In this document: positions 1 to 8,765 of the stretch, in pieces
How positions within the stretch are numbered: the first letter of the stretch is position 1
Layout: each line of letters begins with the position of its first letter
From: Enterococcus sp. BWR-S5
GTDB lineage: Bacteria; Bacillota; Bacilli; Lactobacillales; Enterococcaceae
Length of the DNA: 64,000 bases
NCBI RefSeq assembly: GCF_016745255.1
Contig: NZ_JADOEQ010000010.1
Span: forward strand, 105,167-169,166
Direction of reading: 5' to 3'
The notes under the pieces: model-generated
Seen by the model: the letters and a program-made list of their open reading frames with translations, nothing else
The model's database searches: none
What the model was told of the DNA's origin: nothing
Translations under genes and position numbers: made by a program

Positions 1-52
1 CTAAATCGTCCTAAGTAATCGAGTAGATGAAGAAATGGAGAGAAGTAAAAAA

Positions 53-1135
53 ATGAAAAGAAGAATCTTTGGTTTTGCCGGTTTGGCAGTTTTAGGTCTT
101 GTATTATCTGGGTGTAGTTCAGAAGGCAGTACTGCCGCTGATGTTTCTTCGGACGATTCGTTGGAAACAATTATTGAGAAGGCAAAAAAAGAAGGAGAGA
201 TTGCCAGTGTTGGGATGCCGGATACTTGGGCTAACTGGATTGGAACATGGCAGGATATAGAGAAGAAGTATGGCATTAGTCATGTGGATACAGACATGTC
301 CAGTGCAGAGGAGCTGGCTAAGTTTGAATCCGAAGGTAACAATGGGACAGCCGATATTGGAGATGTAGGTATCAGTTTCGGGCCGCTGGCAAAAAGTCGC
401 GGTTTGACCCTCCCATATAAAACAAGCTACTGGGATGAGATTCCTGATTGGGCAAAAGATGAGGATGGTGATTGGTTATTGAGTTACACTGGTACGATTT
501 CCTTCATTACTGATACAGGGAATGTCCAAGCAGCGCCTAAAAGCTGGAAGGAACTGGCGGAAGGAGACTATAAAATCAGCGTGGGGGATGTAACGACAGC
601 CAACCAAGCACAGTTTGCGGTTCTAGCAGCAGCAATTGCAAATAATGGAGATGAAGAGGATATTGATCCTGGCTTGGCATACTTCAAAAAAATTGCCCAG
701 CAAGGCAGACTTTCTTCCACTGATGCCAGTGTAGCGAATTTAGAAAAAGGCGAGATTGATGTTGCAATCGTTTGGGATTTTAATGGCTTGAACTACAGAG
801 ATCAGATTGGTAAAGATCGATTTGAAGTAACGGTTCCTACTGATGGCTCTATTACAAGCGGTTATACAACGATTATCAACAAAAATGCACCACATCCAAA
901 TGCAGCGAAATTGGCAAGAGAATACATTCTTTCCGATGAAGGACAGATTAATTTGGCGAAAGGCTATGCACGACCAATTCGTGAGGTAGAGCTTCCCGCT
1001 GAAGTAGCTGAAAAGCTTTTACCGGATTCAGCCTATAAGGCGGCGGTTCCTGTGAAGGATAACGAAGCGTGGGACAAGCTATCTGCAGAATTGCCTGAGT
1101 TATGGCAATCCGAGGTGTTGGCCTATGCAAAATGA
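53..1135 (+). CDS. ABC transporter substrate-binding lipoprotein (POPT-like)
   Basis: Predicted extracellular solute receptor of the importer encoded by the next genes. The N-terminus has basic residues, a hydrophobic stretch and a lipobox (LVLSGC), so the mature protein should be lipid-anchored at its cysteine; 360 residues is normal for the family. The first in-frame ATG at 35 lacks a ribosome binding site, whereas the ATG at 53 lies 7 bases after GGAGAGAAG, so I start there. The sequence resembles periplasmic-binding proteins of the polyamine/opine/phosphonate and ferric-iron type. The ligand cannot be read from sequence; the neighbouring phosphohydrolase argues for a phosphonate or organophosphate (inference). 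The stop overlaps the start of the hydrolase gene. Confidence 0.85.
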   Translation: MKRRIFGFAGLAVLGLVLSGCSSEGSTAADVSSDDSLETIIEKAKKEGEIASVGMPDTWANWIGTWQDIEKKYGISHVDTDMSSAEELAKFESEGNNGTADIGDVGISFGPLAKSRGLTLPYKTSYWDEIPDWAKDEDGDWLLSYTGTISFITDTGNVQAAPKSWKELAEGDYKISVGDVTTANQAQFAVLAAAIANNGDEEDIDPGLAYFKKIAQQGRLSSTDASVANLEKGEIDVAIVWDFNGLNYRDQIGKDRFEVTVPTDGSITSGYTTIINKNAPHPNAAKLAREYILSDEGQINLAKGYARPIREVELPAEVAEKLLPDSAYKAAVPVKDNEAWDKLSAELPELWQSEVLAYAK

Positions 1136-1943
1136 TAAATTAATAGTAATTATTTTAGATGGCTGTCGTTATGATACGGCAGCTTCTCAATGTGGGTTTT
1201 TAAATCATTATGTTGAACATGGTCAAGGTGTACGTTACAAGGTAAGGGCAGAGATGCCCAGCAATTCCCGGCCATTATATGAAGTTTTAATGACAGGGGT
1301 GCCAACGTACAAGAATGGTATTTTTACAAATGCCTATGCCCAGTCATCAAACGAGGTGTCACTTTTTGATTTAGTCAAAGCTAATGGTGGAACAACAGGA
1401 GCAGCGGCTTACTATTGGTATAGCGAGTTGTATAATCAAGCACCATATGATGTTAAAAGGGATCGAATCCAACTGGATACCGAGGGGAAGATTCAATATG
1501 GCATCTTTTATAGTGAGGATACCTATCCGGATTCTCATTTATTTGCGGACGCTCACTATTTGATTGAGCAATATTCTCCTGATTTTCAATTGGTTCATTC
1601 GATGAATATTGATGATATAGGACATAAATACACAGCATCCTCAAAAGAGTACCAGTGGGCAGTCAATCGAGCAGACGGACTGTTAGGCGAATATCTCCCT
1701 ATCTGGTTAGAGAAAGGATATCAGGTGGTTGTCACAGCCGATCATGGGATGGATGAATTCGGCTTGCATGGAGGAAGTCTGACAGCACATCGAGAGGTTC
1801 CTTTATATATTTACTCAGATAAGCTGAAAAAAGAACAGTCGGAAATAGTTCCGCAACTGGAGCTGGCTCCGTTATTTGCCTATTTACTGGGGATTGCTCC
1901 ATCAACTGAGATGATTGAGCCGAGTATAGTGAAAGGAAGATAG
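1125..1943 (+). CDS. Alkaline-phosphatase-superfamily phosphodiesterase/phosphonate hydrolase
   Basis: Putative metal-dependent hydrolase of a phosphate ester or phosphonate. It shows the superfamily metal-ligand pattern: Asp12 in ILDGCRYD, a probable nucleophile Ser48 in MPSNSRP, the NIDDIGHKY segment, TADHGMD, and a final His in the GGSLTAHREVPLYIY region. At 272 residues it is a compact nucleotide-pyrophosphatase/phosphonoacetate-hydrolase-like form. No signal peptide is visible, so it should be cytoplasmic and act on imported substrate. It overlaps the binding-protein gene by 11 bases and precedes the first permease by 2 bases, a coupled layout. The nucleophile is Ser rather than the Thr usual in the NPP family. 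The exact substrate is unknown. Confidence 0.8.
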   Translation: MQNDKLIVIILDGCRYDTAASQCGFLNHYVEHGQGVRYKVRAEMPSNSRPLYEVLMTGVPTYKNGIFTNAYAQSSNEVSLFDLVKANGGTTGAAAYYWYSELYNQAPYDVKRDRIQLDTEGKIQYGIFYSEDTYPDSHLFADAHYLIEQYSPDFQLVHSMNIDDIGHKYTASSKEYQWAVNRADGLLGEYLPIWLEKGYQVVVTADHGMDEFGLHGGSLTAHREVPLYIYSDKLKKEQSEIVPQLELAPLFAYLLGIAPSTEMIEPSIVKGR

Positions 1944-1945
1944 GA

Positions 1946-2752
1946 ATGAAAAGTAAGCTGATTTTAGTGCCCATGAGTCTGATTTTCGCAGCATTTTTAG
2001 TCATTCCGCTGATTACCATGGTTAGCGGCAGCTTCCATTCAGACTTGAATAATGAATGGACCTTGTCTAACTACACCACGATATTCAGCAATCCATACTA
2101 CGGTCAGGCGTTTGGCAATAGTCTTATTATTGCCTGTCTTTCCAGTATATTTGGTATTATTGGGACAATCGTTCTATGTTTATGCTTGATGAGCTTGCCT
2201 TCAAAAGTACAAGAAAAAATTACCTTTGTTTCGAACTTAGCGGCAAATTTTGCAGGAATCCCACTAGCCTTCTCATTCATCATTTTGCTGGGAAATGTCG
2301 GCGTGTTGAAATTATTGCTGCCAATGCTTAGTGGATTTGATTTGTATTCTTGGTGGGGCTTGGCGATTACCTATATCTATTTTCAAATTCCTTTAGGCGT
2401 GCTTTTCCTATACCCCAGTATCAAAGAGGTAAAAAAAGAATGGCTGGATTCAGTAGAATTATTGGGTGGTTCAAGAGTGTATGCTTGGAGAAAAGTCGCA
2501 CTTCCATTTTTGCGGCCCTCTATTGCCAGTACCTTTGTCATTCTATTTGCCAACGGAATGGGTACCTATGAAACAGCCTATGCACTAACCGGCAGTAATG
2601 TGAATTTGCTGACGGTTCGAATTGCAGCATTAGTCTCAGGAGATGTGTTTGCAAAGCCGAACCTGGGTAGTGCGTTGGCCGTGTTGTTTGGCTTGATTCT
2701 GGTTACAGCCATGGTGCTGATTCAAAGAAAAGGAAGAGTGATAGAGAGATGA
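1946..2752 (+). CDS. ABC transporter permease 1
   Basis: Integral membrane subunit of the importer. About six hydrophobic segments are visible, starting at LILVPMSLIFAAFLVIPLI. The cytoplasmic coupling loop near residues 165-190 (VELLGGSRVYAWRKVALP) matches the EAA-type loop that docks on the ATPase. The length (268 residues) is usual for polyamine/phosphonate-type permeases. It starts 2 bases after the hydrolase stop, and its own stop overlaps the next permease start by 4 bases (ATGA). The substrate is unproven. Confidence 0.85.
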   Translation: MKSKLILVPMSLIFAAFLVIPLITMVSGSFHSDLNNEWTLSNYTTIFSNPYYGQAFGNSLIIACLSSIFGIIGTIVLCLCLMSLPSKVQEKITFVSNLAANFAGIPLAFSFIILLGNVGVLKLLLPMLSGFDLYSWWGLAITYIYFQIPLGVLFLYPSIKEVKKEWLDSVELLGGSRVYAWRKVALPFLRPSIASTFVILFANGMGTYETAYALTGSNVNLLTVRIAALVSGDVFAKPNLGSALAVLFGLILVTAMVLIQRKGRVIER

Positions 2753-3597
2753 AAAAGATAGTTTCTCTTTGTGTATTACTGGTATTTGGTATCTATTATT
2801 TGCTGCCTTTAGTTGGCACTCTTTTATATGCAAGCTCAACCACTTGGACGAAAACTGTTTTACCGGATGATTTTACCTTTCAATGGTTTGAACAGCTGCT
2901 GGCCGACCCCAAATTTATCTTGGCTATTGGCCGTTCGTTTACGCTGTCAATGATTGTTTTACTGACAATTCTACTCATCATGGTACCTACGATTATTTGG
3001 ATTAATTTATTTTTTCCGAAAATCAGTCGAGGAATGGAAAAAATTATTTTGCTTCCGTATGCTATACCAGGTGTTATCCTCGTTGCAGCATTGCTAAGAA
3101 CCTATTCAAAAACAGGAATATCCATGTTTGTTGTACTAATTGGTGCGTTATTTATCAGTGCTTTACCAGTTGTCTTTTTAGGCATCAGCAATCAAATGAG
3201 GCTAATTAATATGAAAGCCTTAGTTGATGCCGCATCAACATTAGGAGCATCGATGTGGACAATCGTCTTTAAGATACTTCTACCCAACATTCGAATAGGA
3301 ACGACCTTAGTTTCATTGATGATTTTCTCATCCGTTTTCGGAGAATATATGCTGACGAATCTCTTGATTGGTGGTCGTTTCGAAACAGTACGAATTTACA
3401 TGATTCGACGGATGAGTGAGAATGGTCACTTGGCAAGTGCAGTCATGGTACTCTATTTAGGCTTTATGATTGGTATCGCACTACTGACATTCTTAGTTAC
3501 CAACAGGCAGAAGCAATTAGTGAAGCGTTCGACAGAAATAAAGGAAGAGAAAAGGGTAGTGAAAGGAGCAACGACAGAAAATGTATTTGAGCATTGA
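2749..3597 (+). CDS. ABC transporter permease 2
   Basis: Second membrane subunit, paired with the preceding permease. It has an N-terminal membrane segment followed by five more. The EAA-like loop (LVDAASTLGASMWTIVFKILLP, given here as residues about 156-177) is clear and typical of type I importers. It starts through a 4-base ATGA overlap with permease 1 and overlaps the ATPase gene by 17 bases, so all subunits should be made in balance. A short basic, charged tail follows the last membrane segment. Confidence 0.85.
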   Translation: MKKIVSLCVLLVFGIYYLLPLVGTLLYASSTTWTKTVLPDDFTFQWFEQLLADPKFILAIGRSFTLSMIVLLTILLIMVPTIIWINLFFPKISRGMEKIILLPYAIPGVILVAALLRTYSKTGISMFVVLIGALFISALPVVFLGISNQMRLINMKALVDAASTLGASMWTIVFKILLPNIRIGTTLVSLMIFSSVFGEYMLTNLLIGGRFETVRIYMIRRMSENGHLASAVMVLYLGFMIGIALLTFLVTNRQKQLVKRSTEIKEEKRVVKGATTENVFEH

Positions 3598-4615
3598 AAA
3601 TCTGGTATTATTTTTTGGTGAAAAACAGATTTTAGACATTGAATCTATCTCGATTGAAAGAGGCGAATTGGTGACGCTTTTGGGTCCCAGCGGCTGCGGT
3701 AAATCTACCTTGCTTCGCTGTATTACCGGATTAGAACAGCCAAAAGCAGGAAGTATTATGTTAGACGGCGAAGCGATTCAGGAAAAGCCGACGAAGGAAC
3801 GGAATATCGGGTTTGTTTTTCAAGACTATGCCTTGTTTCCAACAATGAGCGTCTTTGAGAATGTCGCATTTGGGTTAAAGGTAAAGAAGCTGAGTAAAGC
3901 GGAAATTAATGAACGAGTATTCAAAATTCTGGATTTAGTGGATATGACTGAGTTTGCCGGAAAAAATGTTCAACTGCTGTCAGGGGGACAAAAACAACGA
4001 GTTGCCTTGGCCCGCTCCTTGGTAACTGAGCCTAAGGTACTATTATTGGACGAGCCATTGAGTGCTTTGGACGCACGAATCAGAAAACAGCTGCAGCGTG
4101 ATTTGAGAAGAATCCAACAGGAACTGCAGATGACGATGATTTTTGTGACTCACGATCAAGAGGAGGCAATGAGAATCAGTGACCGTGTTTTTGTCTTGGA
4201 TTCTGGAAAAGTAGTGCAGAGTTCGTCAGCAGAGGAGCTTTATCAAAAACCGAAAAAAACGTTTGTTGCAGAATTTGTCGGCAGCTACAATCGCTTTGAA
4301 TGGTTTGAGTTGGAGCGCTATTGTGATAGCCTAGGGAACTTTACCAACGACTACATCTATTATCTTCGCCCGGAATTGATTCAGCTAGAGTGGACAGAAA
4401 ACAGCCTGAAGCTTCCTGCAGTTTTGAAGGAAACATTTATTCTGGGGAACATTCAGCGCTACATTTTTGCTGTCGATGGTCAAAAAGAAGTCGTTGTAGA
4501 CAGACTCAATAATAAATCAGTTCCAAAAATTTCTGACAGTCTCTACATGCCATTGGATGATATCCTCAAGCTTGCAGTAGAAAACGAACCAACGGCTGTT
4601 TCAGAATATAGTTAA
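3581..4615 (+). CDS. ABC transporter ATP-binding protein (PotA/PhnT-like)
   Basis: ATPase that drives the importer. Walker A (GPSGCGKST), signature (LSGGQKQRV), Walker B (VLLLDEPLSALD) and switch His (VTHDQEEA) are intact. Residues after about 235 form a C-terminal extension like the TOBE region of the polyamine/phosphonate/iron ATPases; total length 344. The ribosome binding site (AAAGGAGC) lies inside the permease 2 coding end. It is the last gene of the operon and is followed by a composite terminator. Confidence 0.88.
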   Translation: MYLSIENLVLFFGEKQILDIESISIERGELVTLLGPSGCGKSTLLRCITGLEQPKAGSIMLDGEAIQEKPTKERNIGFVFQDYALFPTMSVFENVAFGLKVKKLSKAEINERVFKILDLVDMTEFAGKNVQLLSGGQKQRVALARSLVTEPKVLLLDEPLSALDARIRKQLQRDLRRIQQELQMTMIFVTHDQEEAMRISDRVFVLDSGKVVQSSSAEELYQKPKKTFVAEFVGSYNRFEWFELERYCDSLGNFTNDYIYYLRPELIQLEWTENSLKLPAVLKETFILGNIQRYIFAVDGQKEVVVDRLNNKSVPKISDSLYMPLDDILKLAVENEPTAVSEYS

Positions 4616-4638
4616 GCTGTAAAATTCTTTTAAAAAAA

Positions 4639-4713
4639 TAGTCAGAAGTGTTCGACCCTGTGATCTGTAGTATTCAGACATAGGAAGTTGAGAAGCTTCT
4701 GGCTAATTTTATT
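4639..4713 (+). terminator. Composite terminator of the uptake operon
   Basis: TAGTCAGAAG (4639-4648) pairs with CTTCTGGCTA (4696-4705) with one G-T pair. A smaller hairpin (CTGTGATCTG with CAGACATAG) lies in the loop, and an AT-rich TTTTATTTT tract follows. The long looped layout is unusual, so it could also be a regulatory structure. Confidence 0.5.
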
Positions 4714-4827
4714 TTGTAGGATTAATTAGTGTACATGGAGAGCTGTTCTATTGGATTGATTGAAAATAAAAAGCAGTATTACGTCTACTCAAGTAAAAAA
4801 TGCGTATTATATTTCAGGGGGAAGGAA

Positions 4828-5445
4828 ATGAGAGAAAAAATACTGTATTATCGTTATTGGCTGATGGGAGCAGGAGTGATTGTGCTGATTCTGTTTTTTG
4901 TCGGTTTTCAGTTATACTCCAGCTCAAAAGCAACAATCAATCATTCAGAAGAGTGGCTCACTTCTTCGGTTGAATCCACTGAAAGTACAACACTGAGTGA
5001 AAGTCAGGAGATGATTTATGTGGATGTTAAAGGTGCAGTGCTATCTCCAGGAATATATCCTGCTGAAGAACAGATGAGAGTATGGGATGTGCTGGAGTTG
5101 GCAGGTGGAATAACGGAGCAGGCAGACGAAAGACAGATTAATTTATCGCTAAGGGTGAAGGATCAAATGGTTATTTATGTACCTGAAATAGGAGAAGAAA
5201 CAGATTTTTCAATGGAATACATCATTGGAGAAGCGGACAGCTCTGAGACAGGCAAGCTTGACTTGAATACAGCTACAGAGCAAGAATTAACAATGCTATC
5301 AGGAATTGGCCAAAAGAAAGCGCAGGATATCATCAATTACAGAGAAGCACAGGGAGGCTTCAGCTCTGTCGATGAGCTGACAAACATTTCAGGCTTTGGT
5401 GCGAAGACCCTTGAGAAGATTCGAGAATTCGTTTATGTTTCTTGA
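4828..5445 (+). CDS. comEA: ComEA DNA receptor for transformation
   Basis: Membrane-anchored double-stranded DNA receptor of the natural-transformation machinery. From the chosen ATG there is one N-terminal membrane helix, a Ser/Thr-rich linker, a SLBB domain (YVDVKGAVLSPGIYPAEE onward) and a C-terminal pair of helix-hairpin-helix motifs (LDLNTATEQELTMLSGIG and the NISGFGAKTLEKI stretch) that bind DNA; 205 residues. The frame is open further upstream from a GTG at 4729, but the ATG at 4828 follows AGGGGGAAGGA and begins a sensible membrane segment. comEB and comEC follow, though after an unusually long 459-base gap. No obvious ComX-type box was found. Confidence 0.93.
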   Translation: MREKILYYRYWLMGAGVIVLILFFVGFQLYSSSKATINHSEEWLTSSVESTESTTLSESQEMIYVDVKGAVLSPGIYPAEEQMRVWDVLELAGGITEQADERQINLSLRVKDQMVIYVPEIGEETDFSMEYIIGEADSSETGKLDLNTATEQELTMLSGIGQKKAQDIINYREAQGGFSSVDELTNISGFGAKTLEKIREFVYVS

Positions 5446-5904
5446 CTGGAAATATAACTCACGACGAAGATAGGGGGCAGGATTTTATTTCTGTCCCAAA
5501 CTCTGACAAACTGTTCAACAACACCATTGAATCTGCGACAGCAGTGTTATCAGCTTTCTGTGTTACAGCTTGATTTAGTTCAGTACAGCAAGGGGGATAA
5601 CAGTGAGAGTGATCGCGACAATCACGGACACATAGCATTCATCACTAACAGATTTAGGTAATTATTAAAGCAGCTTAACAAGCCAATTATTTTTTCGAGA
5701 AGATAGGTTTTATCATGATTATTTTCTCAAGGCTATTGACGGCAATTTTGAATTCACGTACTATTTGTATAGCTTACTTTTTCAGCAAATTATTTTTCGT
5801 AGGACTTCGATGGTTCATTTTCAAGATAGGTCCAACAGAAAAACAGGTAATAAAAATATCAGAAGACAGAGGCGGGTCTTCATGAAATATGAAGGAGATA
5901 TAAG
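5446..5904. other. 459-base intergenic region with repeat-like hairpin
   Basis: No convincing gene. GGGGCAG at 5474-5480 pairs with CTGTCCC at 5491-5497. On the minus strand this reads as a GTTTGGGACAGAAAT-type segment that resembles dispersed intergenic repeats I recall from enterococci. A 59-codon open frame on the minus strand (5459-5638) ends in this repeat and has no ribosome binding site; I judge it spurious. A second imperfect GAGAA/TTCTC stem lies near 5697-5730. The ribosome binding site of comEB (GAAGGAG) ends the region. Confidence 0.4.
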
Positions 5905-6414
5905 ATGACTTTAGAAAGAATTCCATGGAATCAATATTTTATGGCACAAAGTGTATTACTGGCATTAAGGAGTACCTGCACACGTTTGGAAGTTGGAGCA
6001 ACAATTGTCAGAGACAAGCGTATTATCGCGGGCGGTTACAATGGTTCTGTCAGCGGAGATGTCCATTGCGTTGATGAGGACTGTTACGTAGTAGACGGGC
6101 ATTGCGTGCGAACAATTCATGCTGAAATGAATGCTGTCTTACAATGTGCGAAATTTGGTATCCCAACTGAAGGTGCTGAAATTTATGTCACACATTTTCC
6201 GTGTTTGCAATGTACAAAAATGATTTTGCAGGCTGGAATCAAAAAAATTCATTATTTGAAGGACTATCGAAATGATCCTTATGCAGTGGAGTTAATTGGG
6301 AAAGCCGGTGCAACTGCTGAGAAAGTAACCTTGTCCAAGAAGTATTTTGCTGAGCTTCAATTGGGAGAAGAGGAAAGCAGCTCGATTGAAGAGCATTTGC
6401 CGGAATCTGAATAA
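5905..6414 (+). CDS. comEB: dCMP deaminase family protein ComEB
   Basis: Zinc-dependent deoxycytidylate deaminase that converts dCMP to dUMP for thymidylate synthesis. The zinc site is visible as HAEMNAV (His and catalytic Glu) and PCLQC (two Cys). Two further cysteine-rich turns (HCVDEDCYVVDGHC) look like the second zinc site of dCMP deaminases. Length is 169 residues. The start follows GAAGGAGATATAAG. Its place between comEA and comEC is conserved in Firmicutes, although the enzyme is generally not required for transformation. Its 3' end overlaps the probable comEC start. Confidence 0.93.
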   Translation: MTLERIPWNQYFMAQSVLLALRSTCTRLEVGATIVRDKRIIAGGYNGSVSGDVHCVDEDCYVVDGHCVRTIHAEMNAVLQCAKFGIPTEGAEIYVTHFPCLQCTKMILQAGIKKIHYLKDYRNDPYAVELIGKAGATAEKVTLSKKYFAELQLGEEESSSIEEHLPESE

Positions 6415-8716
6415 TTTCTGGATTTTTCCAGTTCTCTTTGCCGTGGCAGCAAGCTGTCTGCTTTTAGACATCAATAGCTTTACAGGTTTGTTTTTCATTT
6501 TCAGCCTGATTCGATTATATAGAACAGGGGATCACCGACTGATTCTTTTCGGCTCTGCTTTTGGCGTGCTGCTTTTAGTTTTTTCCTTTCTTATTCTTTT
6601 GAAGGAACAAAGGGAGGGGAAAGTAAGCGGTCAGGTTGCTGAGGTTATTCTGTCGATTGATTCAGATAAGATAAAAGTAGATGGTGAGTATTTGCAGCTG
6701 GAAGGACTACTGTCCCTCTCTGATGGGGAGAGGCAGCGTATACGAGCCAGCTACTATTTTGTATCTGAAGAAGAGCAGAAGAGCTGGCTGTCCTGTGATT
6801 ATGCATTGGACATGGTTGTCTCTGGTGTTTTGGAGCAGCCAGCTGTTAGAACGAATTTGAATGGCTTTGATTATCGAAGCACTCTAAGAAATAGACAGGT
6901 TCATCAGGTTTTAACAATTGAAAAAATTCATCATATAAAACCTCAAAAGGTGCCTTGGCATGATGTTATGACACATATGAAGGTTTGGCGGAGAAAGCTG
7001 CTGCTTTATTGTGAGAAGCATTTTTTACCGGCTACTGCGGCTTATATTCAAATTCTTTTATTGGGAGAGCGCAGTGGGGACTCGGAACTGATAGATGCTT
7101 TTAATCAATTAGGTATTGTGCATCTTTTTAGTTTGTCTGGTATGCATGTAGTATTTTTCTTTCAGTTTTTTCGTTTTGGTGCATTAAAGCTGGGAATAAC
7201 TATTGAGCATTGGTTCTGGCTTCAGTTAGTAATTTCTCTATTATTTGGTGGGCTGACAGGCTTTTCTATAAGTGTTGTTCGCGCGCTGCTTCAAACGAAT
7301 ATTTCAGAAGGGAATAGGCGTTTTCAATTTAACCTTTCACCATTGGATATTTGGAGCTTTACCCTTCTTTTCGGAATCATCTTTCAACCATTTATCCTCT
7401 TTTCCTCAGCTGGCCAATTCAGCTATTTTCTTTCTTTTTCACTCCTGTTCATTCGTTCAGCTATTGCGAAAATAGAGTACAGAATTCTGCAGCAGTTTTG
7501 CTTTTCAGCATTGTTGTCGCTGTTTACGCTACCCCTGATTGCCATCAGCTCTCATGAATGGCAGCCAATTGGCATATTTTTGACGTTTTTATTGATTCCT
7601 GTATTTGAACGCGTGTTGCTTCCCGTATTGACTGTAGTGTTTGTTTCATCCTTTTTTGTGAGACTGTCCTTGCTTTGGGAAGGTCTTGAGGCAGCGCTTA
7701 ATGTATTGAATAAGCTGTTTCTTTATCTGAGTGAGTGGAATCATTTTACAGTAGGAGTGGGTCAAATTCCTGTTTGGTTATTTCTTGTTGAACTTGCTTT
7801 GTTATTTTTAGCGTTGTTATATATAGAAAAAAATTGGAAATATAGTGCCGTTTATCTGAGTATTTTGCTTCTTTTAGTCAACCAGAAATACATGTTCCAA
7901 AAAGGGATGGTAGCATATATTGATGTGGGGCAAGGAGATAGTATTCTGATTCAAGCTCCTTTTCACGGAGAAACACTATTGATTGATACGGGTGGAGCCT
8001 TGGCGTTTTCAAAAGAAGAATGGCGCATGCGGAAAAATAAGAAAAGTAGTGCGGAGTATACGGTACTTCCTTTTTTAAAGAGTAGAGGAATATGGAAGCT
8101 GAATAAGCTTTTTGTAACCCATGCTGATGCAGATCATATGGGAGATATTCTCGCTATCAGTCAGAGGGTATCCATTGAGCAAGTATACTTTCCGGAAGGG
8201 GCAGATCAGGATACACATTTTCTAAAAATTCTCGAGCAGTTGACCGAAGGGGGAACCAAATGTTCACCGATACTTTCGGGAGCATGGATTGATAGTTCTT
8301 TCCAGCTGAATATCTTATCACCAGCTTTGCCTGGGCAAGGTAGTAATGAAGATTCCTTAGTAATTCATACGAACATAGCAGGGCGAAATTTTCTGTTTAC
8401 CGGTGATTTAGAGGAAGCAGGTGAAGCTGCACTAATCCGGAAATATCCTCGTTTGCCGATAGATGTTTTGAAGGTTGCTCATCATGGCAGTCGAACATCC
8501 ACAAGTAAAGCTTTCATCGAAGCGTTTCAACCAAAACAGGCCGTTATTTCCAGTGGAAGAAACAATCGCTATGGGCATCCTCATACGGAGACATTGTCCA
8601 CTTTATCAGATAATAATGTCGAAGTATTTCAAACAGCAAAGGATGGAATGATATACTATGAGTGGTTGCCTTTTACGGAGCTGTCAGAGGTCAGAACTAT
8701 TTTGGTCTCTGACTAG
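6386..8716 (+). CDS. comEC: ComEC DNA-uptake channel
   Basis: Polytopic membrane protein proposed to carry single-stranded DNA across the membrane in transformation. It has an N-terminal membrane pair with a DUF4131-like soluble domain, the central Competence domain (QILLLGERSGDSELIDAF and HLFSLSGMHVVFF), and a C-terminal metallo-beta-lactamase-like domain with IDVGQGDSILIQ, HADADHMGD (about residue 579) and VAHHGSRTS. The frame opens at a TTG at 6347, but the TTG at 6386 has a better-spaced AGAGGAAA and I use it; no ATG is available near the start. The gene appears intact (about 776 residues), so the comE locus could be functional. Confidence 0.9.
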   Translation: MKSICRNLNNFWIFPVLFAVAASCLLLDINSFTGLFFIFSLIRLYRTGDHRLILFGSAFGVLLLVFSFLILLKEQREGKVSGQVAEVILSIDSDKIKVDGEYLQLEGLLSLSDGERQRIRASYYFVSEEEQKSWLSCDYALDMVVSGVLEQPAVRTNLNGFDYRSTLRNRQVHQVLTIEKIHHIKPQKVPWHDVMTHMKVWRRKLLLYCEKHFLPATAAYIQILLLGERSGDSELIDAFNQLGIVHLFSLSGMHVVFFFQFFRFGALKLGITIEHWFWLQLVISLLFGGLTGFSISVVRALLQTNISEGNRRFQFNLSPLDIWSFTLLFGIIFQPFILFSSAGQFSYFLSFSLLFIRSAIAKIEYRILQQFCFSALLSLFTLPLIAISSHEWQPIGIFLTFLLIPVFERVLLPVLTVVFVSSFFVRLSLLWEGLEAALNVLNKLFLYLSEWNHFTVGVGQIPVWLFLVELALLFLALLYIEKNWKYSAVYLSILLLLVNQKYMFQKGMVAYIDVGQGDSILIQAPFHGETLLIDTGGALAFSKEEWRMRKNKKSSAEYTVLPFLKSRGIWKLNKLFVTHADADHMGDILAISQRVSIEQVYFPEGADQDTHFLKILEQLTEGGTKCSPILSGAWIDSSFQLNILSPALPGQGSNEDSLVIHTNIAGRNFLFTGDLEEAGEAALIRKYPRLPIDVLKVAHHGSRTSTSKAFIEAFQPKQAVISSGRNNRYGHPHTETLSTLSDNNVEVFQTAKDGMIYYEWLPFTELSEVRTILVSD

Positions 8717-8765
8717 ATTTTGTCTGATAGTAATGGTAGGATGGATAGGAGAAAAGAGGGATTAA

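Noticed and set aside
5459..5638. 59-codon minus-strand open frame in the comEA-comEB gap
   Set aside because: No ribosome binding site, cysteine-rich unlikely composition, and it runs through a repeat-like hairpin.
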